A stretch of 7,148 bases of DNA from contig VBPR01000076.1 of assembly GCA_005877345.1 (NCBI GenBank), positions 1-7,148 on the forward strand, given 5' to 3'. The notes below the pieces were generated by a model. It was not told the origin of the DNA. It saw only the letters and a list, made by a program, of their open reading frames with translations, and did no database searches. The DNA is from Nitrososphaerota archaeon (GTDB lineage: Archaea; Thermoproteota; Nitrososphaeria; Nitrososphaerales; Nitrososphaeraceae). The translations under genes and the position numbers were made by a program. Positions within the stretch are counted from its first letter, which is position 1; every line of letters starts with the position of its first letter. This document shows, piece after piece, positions 1 through 6,032 of the stretch.

Positions 1-648
1 GCTGCAGGCAACATCCTCGCAGAGTCACTGAAGAATTCAATCAAGAAGGAAGAAAGGAAAAATACCCTTGTCTTGGGGATTCCTAGGGGTGGAGTGGTAA
101 TAGGCTCGACAATTGCAAACAAGTTATCGTGTGACTTTGGTATAATCGTACCAAGAAAGCTTCATGCACCCCATAACGAAGAGCTTGGTATAGGGGCGCT
201 AATGGAAGACGGGACAACATATCTCAATGAAACATTAGTTAGAGAGCTCGAAATATCTCCCGAATACATTAAAAAAGAAAAATTAGACCAATTAGAAGAA
301 ATAAGACGTAGGACACAGTTATACTCTGGTAAAACGTTCGATTGGAATCAGAATGATTTGAGCGGTAAAATTGTAATTTTGGCAGATGATGGAGCTGCCA
401 CAGGTGCCTCCATCATTGTTGCGGCCAGGTATATAAAGACAAATAAAAACCCGGGGAAAATTATAATTACTATACCGATATCCCCAAAGGGAACCATTAA
501 TACGTTGAAAAATGAAGATATTGATCAAATTGAAGTTATTACCATTCCTCAAAACGGCAACTTTCGATCTATTGAGCAATATTATCAGAATTTTGATCAG
601 GTTACAGATAAACAAGTTATTGATATCATAGAAGCAAATTTAGAATAA
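1..648 (+). CDS. Predicted phosphoribosyltransferase (COG1926-like), 5'-truncated by window edge
   Basis: The reading frame is open from base 1 to the TAA at 646-648, so 215 residues are visible and the true start lies upstream. The TTG at 73 falls inside a conserved strand and is not the start. The sequence shows the type I phosphoribosyltransferase fold. A strand and loop reading LGIPRGGVVIG lies near visible residues 25-35. A K-L-x-x-P-x-N-x-E-x-x-I-G-A segment near residues 53-65 is typical of the COG1926 family. The PRPP-binding loop ADDGAATGAS is at about 128-137, with the two acidic residues that contact PRPP ribose. The C-terminal F-x-x-I-x-x-Y-Y-x-x-F followed by a short helix is the usual family ending. 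The protein should be cytosolic and transfer a phosphoribosyl group between PRPP and a base or related acceptor. The acceptor cannot be told from sequence, and family members are often annotated only as predicted. The rhodanese gene follows on the same strand after 90 bp and appears to have its own promoter. Confidence 0.88.
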   Translation, partial: AAGNILAESLKNSIKKEERKNTLVLGIPRGGVVIGSTIANKLSCDFGIIVPRKLHAPHNEELGIGALMEDGTTYLNETLVRELEISPEYIKKEKLDQLEEIRRRTQLYSGKTFDWNQNDLSGKIVILADDGAATGASIIVAARYIKTNKNPGKIIITIPISPKGTINTLKNEDIDQIEVITIPQNGNFRSIEQYYQNFDQVTDKQVIDIIEANLE

Positions 649-707
649 TGACAAGTTTCGAATAAAAGTTGATTTGGCGCTCAGAAAATAGTTGATGATT
701 GTCATTA
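646..707. repeat. 9-bp inverted repeat around the phosphoribosyltransferase/rhodanese spacer
   Basis: TAATGACAA at 646-654 is matched by its exact reverse complement TTGTCATTA at 699-707, with 44 bases between the arms. The left arm overlaps the stop codon of the phosphoribosyltransferase gene. The right arm overlaps the TATA-like stretch in front of the rhodanese gene. It could be a regulator site or chance in AT-rich DNA; nothing in the sequence decides this. Confidence 0.3.
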
Positions 708-725
708 AATACGAACATTATAAAT
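704..725 (+). promoter_or_regulatory. Candidate TATA elements of the rhodanese gene
   Basis: Two archaeal TATA-like stretches precede the gene: TTAAATA at 704-710 and ATTATAAAT at 717-725. With the usual 25-27 bp spacing, the first would start transcription near 733, giving a nearly leaderless message for the ATG at 739. The second would start it near 747, downstream of that ATG, which would favour a TTG start at 751 or 757. No Shine-Dalgarno sequence is visible before 739. Confidence 0.4.
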
Positions 726-738
726 CAGGCCTGTATCT

Positions 739-1545
739 ATGCGTATACTATTGGAATTGTTAATATCGTCTCGAGACCTTTACAAATTAATCAAAGGACA
801 GGATAATGCAATTGTGATAGATTCAAGACCTTTTTCAGAATATAAGAATGGTCATGTACCCGGAGCAGTAAACATTGATCTATTCCAGCTACACTGGTTC
901 AATACTACCAAAAGAGGTATCAAAGACTTTAACAGGCAGAGCAGATTGTTACTATCGAATATTGGTATAGGTAAAGATAGTAAGGTGATTTTTTATGATA
1001 ATGTTTCTGGTATATCTTCGGCTAGAGGGGTTTGGCTGCTTCTTTATTTTTCTCACAAAAACGTATGTATGCTAGATGGAGGATTTGAAAAATGGAAAAG
1101 AGAAAAATTGCCAGTGGAAGTAAAGAGTAATCAATTAAGACCTATACGGTTCAAAGGTAAACCAAATTCTAAAATTATTGCAGATACCAATGAAGTGAAT
1201 AGATCAATTGGCAACAAAAACGTTGTTATAGTAGACGCTCGTTCCAGAGAAGAATTTAATGGCTCTGAAGTAAGAGCTGCAAGGAGAGGTCATATCCCAT
1301 CAGCAGTAAACATTGATTGGAAAACAAATATTGAAAACAGTATTTTTAAAAGTACGGAGAGATTATCAAAGATTTATCCAAAAATACCAAAGGATGCAAA
1401 AATAATAACATATTGCCAGGGAGGATATAGGGCTTCTAATGCTTTTTTGGTTCTTAAACTGTTAGGATACAAGAATGTAAAAATGTATCTTGGATCATGG
1501 GGAGAGTGGGGAAATAGACTTGATTTACCTATAGAAATAAACTAA
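739..1545 (+). CDS. Two-domain rhodanese-type sulfurtransferase (thiosulfate or 3-mercaptopyruvate)
   Basis: The 268-residue protein has the length and layout of the tandem rhodanese family. The N-terminal domain (about residues 7-126) carries the DSRPFSEYKNGHVPGAVNID segment and LDGGFEKWK but no catalytic cysteine in its loop, so it is the structural half. The C-terminal domain (about 145-268) has VDARSREEF, the GHIPSAVNIDW strand, and the active loop CQGGYR with Cys226 as persulfide carrier. It ends in the characteristic LGSWGEWGNR. The enzyme should move sulfur from thiosulfate or 3-mercaptopyruvate to cyanide or another thiol acceptor in the cytosol. The loop matches neither the textbook CRKGVT (thiosulfate type) nor CGSGVT (mercaptopyruvate type), so the donor is unassigned. 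No signal peptide is seen. The ATG at 739 was chosen as the only ATG before the first domain. TTG starts at 751 or 757 would also keep the domain intact. Confidence 0.93.
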   Translation: MRILLELLISSRDLYKLIKGQDNAIVIDSRPFSEYKNGHVPGAVNIDLFQLHWFNTTKRGIKDFNRQSRLLLSNIGIGKDSKVIFYDNVSGISSARGVWLLLYFSHKNVCMLDGGFEKWKREKLPVEVKSNQLRPIRFKGKPNSKIIADTNEVNRSIGNKNVVIVDARSREEFNGSEVRAARRGHIPSAVNIDWKTNIENSIFKSTERLSKIYPKIPKDAKIITYCQGGYRASNAFLVLKLLGYKNVKMYLGSWGEWGNRLDLPIEIN

Positions 1546-2380
1546 ATTAAGTCATAAGAGCAATATTCGAGGAGCAAGTTTCGATTTTCATATGCAAATG
1601 CCCAACATGAACAAATTGATTTCGACAAATTTACAAGCGTAAGCTCCACATAATTTGATAAGTAATCTTTCGAACATAGAATGTATTGTCGTGAAAGCTG
1701 GTAAGGGGAAAATTGTATCGACTCCATAGTTTCGATTAGCTCGAGTTCTTTGATCTAATGCAAAGAAATCATTCAACTAGTACTTATTTACTACGAAGTA
1801 TTAAATCAGATGGGCTTGTTTCGCCCTAACATATTATTGCATTACATCAAGAAATCCTTAATAGTAACCTTCAGTGATAAAATCATGTGCAACGTCTATT
1901 TTCAATGATTTTTGGGATACTTAAGAAGGAAATAATGATAAATATTATATCAACAAACCGTAATTTAAGACACAACTAGTTCAAAACTAAACTACGATCT
2001 TTAGTATATATTTAATGCAGGAACGTAAGTTTTGGGCATTCTCCATCTATATTTTTTAAGGTCTTGACATACAATCGTTGTGAGCTGTAAATCGTCTGTC
2101 AACCGAATGACTTTCTAGACTGAACAACAAGATACCTAAATGCAGAAATTAACATAATGGTCTAATAAATTGTAAGTTTTATGTCAAACAAATCCTTACT
2201 TCAATGCTTTTAATGACTTTCTATTATTCTTGGTCAACGTTTTAGGCGGTTATCGATGCATCAGAGCCAATAACGTTTCATTTAAGACAGGAAAATAAGG
2301 AGCAAATTGGGTTTTGAAATTGTCTTCTCCGTTCTAATGAAAATCTAAATACATGAAATCATCAAATAAGTTGATCCCTT
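1546..2380. other. 835-bp gene-free intergenic region
   Basis: I see no supportable gene here on either strand. Open frames are short, lack recognisable motifs and overlap one another. The base composition is AT-rich throughout. Small structures include a weak GGGC/GCCC hairpin at about 1811-1825, a 7-of-8 inverted repeat at about 1735-1759, and two copies of the 12-mer AATGACTTTCTA at 2106-2117 and 2211-2222. All are within what chance could give. No tRNA-like cloverleaf or transposase remnant was recognised. The region may hold the decayed remains of a gene or an unrecognised RNA. Confidence 0.6.
2344..2351 (+). promoter_or_regulatory. Candidate TATA box for the 202-residue protein gene
   Basis: TCTAAATA lies here with its centre about 26 bp upstream of 2374. 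A transcript from that point would begin about 7 bases before the TTG at 2381, which supports that weak start codon. The assignment rests on spacing and composition only. Confidence 0.35.
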
Positions 2381-2989
2381 TTGCTAGAACTAAGCGAATT
2401 TGTCTTCGGAATTGAAGAAAAACCATTTGGATTAACCTATAGCAATTGGACTGTAAAATGGTGGAAATGGATTCTAGAGATTCCAAAATATATTAGCCCT
2501 CTCTTCGACCCAGACGGAAAAAATGCATACTTGAATCAAACCTATGGAAAAGTATTCTTCCTGTGTCAGACCTTAGAGTCATCTGAAAAGATCCCAGTTA
2601 GAACGATTAATGTTCCAAAAGAAACCTCAATTTTCATGCCGATAATAAATTGGATATCAGTTCTACATGAAGACGGAGAAACTGACGAAGAATTATTGAA
2701 AGTAGCTAGACAAAGAATGGATGTCGTAAAGGATCTTGAAATTACAATTAATGAAATAAGACTGAGTACAAACTTTGTAAAAAAGTTCAGAGTTGAATCA
2801 CGCTTTGTAAATGTATTTTTGCCAGAAAACAACATATTTGGTCATCCATCATGCAAAACGAGAATAGTCTCAGATGGTTATTGGATTTTTACTAGACCTC
2901 TTACTCATAACACTTCTGTAAAAACCGTTGGATCTTGCTCATCGGGCATTACGAAGATTAAAGTCAATTATAACATAAATATCATATAG
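2381..2989 (+). CDS. Uncharacterised W-x3-WW-x-W domain protein, soluble form (copy 1)
   Basis: I do not recognise a named family for this 202-residue protein. It consists almost entirely of the domain shared with the next three genes. PFG at 15-17 is followed by the aromatic signature with W23, W27, W28 and W30. Then come a hydrophobic IFMPIIN strand at 84-90, an acidic helix DEELLKVAR at 102-110, a region matching the membrane-fused copy (FRVESRFVNVFLPENN, 136-151), and SDGYWIF at 164-170. No signal peptide or membrane segment is present, so it is probably cytosolic. The start is uncertain. The frame opens only after a stop at 2372-2374, the first start codon is TTG at 2381, and the domain begins almost at once. 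That suggests either a bare domain or a copy that lost an N-terminal extension. The C-terminal part is less regular than in the copies at 3871-5871 and 6033-6782. It stands alone, 214 bp before the next gene on the same strand. Confidence 0.75.
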   Translation: MLELSEFVFGIEEKPFGLTYSNWTVKWWKWILEIPKYISPLFDPDGKNAYLNQTYGKVFFLCQTLESSEKIPVRTINVPKETSIFMPIINWISVLHEDGETDEELLKVARQRMDVVKDLEITINEIRLSTNFVKKFRVESRFVNVFLPENNIFGHPSCKTRIVSDGYWIFTRPLTHNTSVKTVGSCSSGITKIKVNYNINII

Positions 2990-3000
2990 TTCGATTGTTT

Positions 3001-3111
3001 TCAATGTTGGAGGATAAGAGTCTAATTAATGATAATATGGAGTGTACAAAGTCTGATCAATGATAATATGGAGTGTACAAAGTCTGATCAATGATAATAT
3101 GGAGTGTACAA
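3001..3111. repeat. 31-bp tandem direct repeat, 2.7 perfect copies plus a degenerate one
   Basis: The unit AATGATAATATGGAGTGTAC plus AAAGTCTGATC occurs perfectly at 3028-3058 and 3059-3089, and its first 22 bases recur at 3090-3111. A degenerate partial copy is visible to the left (TCAATG at 3001-3006 and AGTCTAATT at 3019-3027). Each unit contains the palindrome TGTACA (3043, 3074, 3105), and two units run into the palindrome TGATCA (3054, 3085). The palindrome centres lie 11 bp apart, and the 31-bp period is close to three helical turns, so all sites would face one side of the DNA. The array lies 93-176 bp upstream of the gene at 3204, outside any coding frame. It could be an operator array, or a recent slippage product without function. 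Confidence 0.85.
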
Positions 3112-3172
3112 TATTAAGCCGAGCGATTAGTTTTGTGGATTAGTCAACATGTCCGTCCGAGGAACAAATTGC

Positions 3173-3179
3173 TTATTAA
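3173..3179 (+). promoter_or_regulatory. Candidate TATA box for the 204-residue protein gene
   Basis: TTATTAA is centred about 28 bp before the ATG at 3204. That is the spacing expected when transcription starts at the start codon itself. No ribosome binding site precedes that ATG, which fits a leaderless message. Confidence 0.45.
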
Positions 3180-3203
3180 CGAGGTTCTTGTTGTGTAACG
3201 TAA

Positions 3204-3818
3204 ATGACAGATTATAAGAGTTGGTGCTTACATTATGGACAGAGATTAGATAATCGGACTCATGACGATTGGATTAAAGAATATACAAAATGGGTTTTTG
3301 GCAAAGAACCCCCATACCCAGATCGCCCAGGTAACCCCCTCTTCGTCCATGGAGATATGAGAAATGACAATCTACCTCGAAGGGAGGAAGCTAGCATTTA
3401 CAAGAATGATCCGATAATAGTTCATGTAGTTGGTGTAAATTATGTCAAAGGAGATAAGGACAGGGAAGGTAATACAATAAACTCAGACCAGGAAATCATA
3501 GACGCATGTAACGCCGGAGAACACGAGAACCAGCCAGGCCATGTAATGTTCAAAAATGTGAATGACAAGGATTTTACAGATCTCAGCAGCAGCGTAGAAC
3601 AATTAAGACCTGAAGTTTTTGATTTTACGGCAGATGGATCCAATTCTGATTTAAAAAATTGGGACGTTCCAATGCCTAGTGGCCCTCAAAGAGGTGCATG
3701 GGCTTGTCAGTTACTTTTATTAAAGATCCCTGAGCAAGGAGAATTTATATTAAATTTTGATGCAGATGGTCTCCCTCCATTCCGATCAGCTGGAGAGTAT
3801 AAAATAAAGGTAAAGTAA
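3204..3818 (+). CDS. Uncharacterised divergent member of the W-x3-[WY]-x-K-W domain family, soluble form (copy 2)
   Basis: This 204-residue protein has no family name that I recognise. It lacks a signal peptide and membrane segments and is rich in charged residues. Its homology to its neighbours is weaker but repeated in order. The aromatic signature W23-x3-Y27-T-K29-W30 falls at exactly the same residues as in the protein at 2381-2989. The stretch SDQEIIDACNAG (94-105) matches SEKDLIDCAKAG of the protein at 6033-6782. NVNDKDFTDL (118-127) matches SVNDIKFNDI of the protein at 3871-5871. The SDGYWIF motif is replaced by RGAWACQLLLLKIP (163-176), followed by GEFILNFDADG, which resembles the closing beta strands of the others. 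The ATG at 3204 directly follows an in-frame TAA at 3201-3203, so no longer start is possible. It converges on the membrane protein gene, with 52 bp between the stops. It lies downstream of the 31-bp repeats, which may control it. Confidence 0.8.
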   Translation: MTDYKSWCLHYGQRLDNRTHDDWIKEYTKWVFGKEPPYPDRPGNPLFVHGDMRNDNLPRREEASIYKNDPIIVHVVGVNYVKGDKDREGNTINSDQEIIDACNAGEHENQPGHVMFKNVNDKDFTDLSSSVEQLRPEVFDFTADGSNSDLKNWDVPMPSGPQRGAWACQLLLLKIPEQGEFILNFDADGLPPFRSAGEYKIKVK

Positions 3819-3870
3819 GAATATAGCTTTATTGATAAGAACCCACGAATTACGGATAAATCGAAGGAAT
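3819..3870. other. Convergent spacer, 52 bp
   Basis: This short AT-rich spacer separates the stop codons of the + strand gene ending at 3818 and the - strand gene ending at 3871. No stable hairpin is seen. Termination of both genes would have to rely on the T-rich signals usual in archaea, probably overlapping the neighbouring reading frames. Confidence 0.4.
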
Positions 3871-5871
3871 TTAGTCTGTTATATTCAAATTATATAGTAC
3901 TTCTGTTACGACTTTAGGATGTTCAAGTCTATTTGCATTCAATTCGTCATTCTTATCTATCAGTGTCTCAACTTTAAAGTAGATTTTATTCCTTCCAGAG
4001 GGCAAAGAGTGCAAAAAAATCCAGTAGCCATCTGATATGGCATGAGTCTGTATCTGTTTGGAGACATCATTACTTTGTGGAAGAACGATAGCAAACAAAT
4101 TTGAGCGAATTCTAAATTGTATTATATCATTAAATTTAATATCGTTGACTGATATAGAAACAATTTTCTGGTTGTCTATATCTCTTTTGGCAAAATCCAC
4201 AAGGTCTTTTTCAGAGGTAAGATTAGGATAATGGTAAAAATTAATAAAATTATTTAGTAAGGGTAAAAATAATACATGTCGACTTGGTATCGTTATTTCA
4301 CATTCAATTTTACTTTTGGATGCTTCTACTAAAGGTTTGGCTAAAAAACAAAACAGATATGTCTCTTTTTCTTGAACCCATTTGTCACACAATATATCTG
4401 CATTATCATGGCTTATCCGATTAAGATAATACCATTTGCACCATCGTTCTATCCATTCTTCCCAAGGTGTTCCTAGTGGTGTTTGTGTTCGCGAAAAAGT
4501 AATCCGACCTAAATTATTGACCGATTGTTTTTTTGCGAAAATAACTTCTTGTATGTATTCGTAATCAATCTCTTCATTGTTTGATTCAGTATCATGAAAA
4601 TGAGGCCTAAAAGTCTTAAAAATCCCTGCAACATTCTTTCTTGTAGACAACCTGCGTTGAGATGACCCTATGGAATACAGGAAATCGGATTTCTTCGTGG
4701 ATGACAGACGAAAATGAGAGCTTTCTCCCAGGATAACAGCCAAGTTATAAATTCCAAGAAAAAATGATAAAGCGCCAACATTCATAAAAGTAAAAGAAAC
4801 CATTCCAAATGGAGGATAAGGCAATCTTGTTATATCAAGTGAACTGGCCGAAAAAATAAGGAGGATTATTCCGATTGCAGTAAGGTACATCGTTTGTGTT
4901 ACTTTTCTAAATCTTTCTTTATCCTCCAAGCTACTATCTTTTGAAATCATGATGTTTCTTGCAAGAACCCAAAAAGTAAATCCAAAAAAAATTGCTCCTA
5001 GGGGAAAAGCAATATTTGTAGTAATAGAATAAATATCATAATACATAATAACATTTGTAGACCTCAGCCAACTAAATCCGTACAAGAATACGTATTGACT
5101 GAAGAAAATTACAAGGGAACAAGCGATTACTAATATATACTTCATTTTTATTCTCTCTGTTCCACTATTTAGTAATAGAAGTGACGAAACCCATATTGAA
5201 ATAAACGATATAATGGCTATGATGCTAATAAGTATCGACAAATCGGTGTGAGGTGAAGAAAAAATAAGAGAGGGTTCTGTAGTTGAGGTAATATATCTAA
5301 GTCCAACCCTGTACCCTAAAGTAAAATAAAGCAAAATAGCAGCATTTAAAGTTATGAAGGCTATCACAGATACCGTGTAGGATATCACAACTAAGCTCTT
5401 CTTAGTACTTTCCTTTAACCATACGATAAACCGATAAGCCAACAGAGCCAATATTGAAATTCCTGTACTCGTGTTCACCCAAATAGTAAATAAAATTAAA
5501 AATTTAGAGTATCTAGACTCGTAAGAAATTTGAGTTATAAGAATAGACACTAATACTAGGTTTACAAAATGACAGATTAAGGGAATTAGGTAGAATATTT
5601 GAAAATTCTTCCCGTGTAAGGACAACTTATTGCTATATGTTTTACAGATAAAAATCGTTTGTGTTACTACAGCCGTTATCATGATAACTAGAAATATATT
5701 TCTAGTTAATGTGGAAAATTTAGGATTCTCCTCAAAGTATGAAAGATGAAGAATTGATCTATCTATTATTCCAACAAAAATTACAAAGGTGATAATTAAG
5801 AAGATAATAGAAAAACTCAACCCTTTCATTGCATCAATTACATTAAAATATTGAAGGTATCTCAGCTTCAT
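3871..5871 (-). CDS. Multi-pass membrane protein (about 10 helices) fused to a C-terminal W-x3-W-x-K-W domain (copy 3)
   Basis: The 666-residue protein has two parts. Residues 1-385 hold about ten hydrophobic segments, near 18-37, 56-76, 91-114, 122-150, 159-184, 210-235, 243-268, 281-305, 326-343 and 356-382. Positive residues cluster in the N-terminus, in the loops after even-numbered helices and after helix 10. This predicts the N-terminus and C-terminal part on the cytoplasmic side. The YPPFG element before the last helix and the LGIYNLAVIL helix recall a membrane protein family I associate with Nitrososphaeria that has no assigned function. A basic linker (about 385-460) leads to the shared domain (about 463-666). 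There W473, W477, K479 and W480 form the aromatic signature. LFLPLLN (534-540), SEKDLVDFAK (553-562) and SDGYWIFLHSL (613-623) follow. The ATG at 5871 precedes the first helix. The gene is divergent from the secreted copy. Sensor or receptor is a guess; no kinase, HAMP or GGDEF signature is seen. Confidence 0.85.
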   Translation of the reverse strand: MKLRYLQYFNVIDAMKGLSFSIIFLIITFVIFVGIIDRSILHLSYFEENPKFSTLTRNIFLVIMITAVVTQTIFICKTYSNKLSLHGKNFQIFYLIPLICHFVNLVLVSILITQISYESRYSKFLILFTIWVNTSTGISILALLAYRFIVWLKESTKKSLVVISYTVSVIAFITLNAAILLYFTLGYRVGLRYITSTTEPSLIFSSPHTDLSILISIIAIISFISIWVSSLLLLNSGTERIKMKYILVIACSLVIFFSQYVFLYGFSWLRSTNVIMYYDIYSITTNIAFPLGAIFFGFTFWVLARNIMISKDSSLEDKERFRKVTQTMYLTAIGIILLIFSASSLDITRLPYPPFGMVSFTFMNVGALSFFLGIYNLAVILGESSHFRLSSTKKSDFLYSIGSSQRRLSTRKNVAGIFKTFRPHFHDTESNNEEIDYEYIQEVIFAKKQSVNNLGRITFSRTQTPLGTPWEEWIERWCKWYYLNRISHDNADILCDKWVQEKETYLFCFLAKPLVEASKSKIECEITIPSRHVLFLPLLNNFINFYHYPNLTSEKDLVDFAKRDIDNQKIVSISVNDIKFNDIIQFRIRSNLFAIVLPQSNDVSKQIQTHAISDGYWIFLHSLPSGRNKIYFKVETLIDKNDELNANRLEHPKVVTEVLYNLNITD

Positions 5872-5900
5872 TATCCTATACTGTAATTTACAACGAGTAA

Positions 5901-5910
5901 TTAAAATAAA
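5901..5910 (-). promoter_or_regulatory. Candidate TATA box for the membrane fusion gene
   Basis: On the - strand this reads TTTATTTTAA, centred about 34 bp before the ATG at 5871. The expected start point near 5879 would leave a leader of roughly 8 bases. That leader contains AGGAT just before the ATG, which could serve as a weak ribosome binding site. Confidence 0.4.
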
Positions 5911-6032
5911 TACTGTTTTAAGACAAAGCTAGAATTGAATTGATACGAATGACCAAAAGTATTATGGGTGTGATAAGAAATGAGTTGTTACCTCATGGAA
6001 AACTTTTTACATTGGCAATTGAACTCTAGTCC

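Noticed and set aside
319..615. 98-codon - strand ORF opposite the phosphoribosyltransferase gene
   Set aside because: It lies fully inside a well-supported gene and has no recognisable features, so it is an antisense shadow. The same holds for the antisense frames at 2566-2835, 3440-3643 and 6156-6452.
1542..1776. Two overlapping - strand ORFs of about 60 codons
   Set aside because: They overlap in different frames, show no motif or conserved pattern, and one overlaps the end of the rhodanese gene.
2236..2278. Possible structured RNA or attachment site (AACGTT twice plus GTTAT/ATAAC)
   Set aside because: The pairing is limited to 5-6 bp and can form in competing ways. There is no integrase or tRNA nearby.
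2353..2415. Frameshifted N-terminus (MKSSNKLIPFA) of the protein at 2381
   Set aside because: The 20-codon frame has no hydrophobic core and would not supply a signal peptide. The family domain already begins at the TTG-started frame.
3001..3111. CRISPR array
   Set aside because: The repeats abut each other with no unique spacers, and there are fewer than three full copies and no cas genes.
5949..6029. 26-codon ORF (starting MTKSIMGVIRNELL) ending 3 bp before the ATG at 6033
   Set aside because: It is short and has no recognisable motif, and frames of this size are frequent by chance. An upstream leader ORF remains conceivable but is unsupported.
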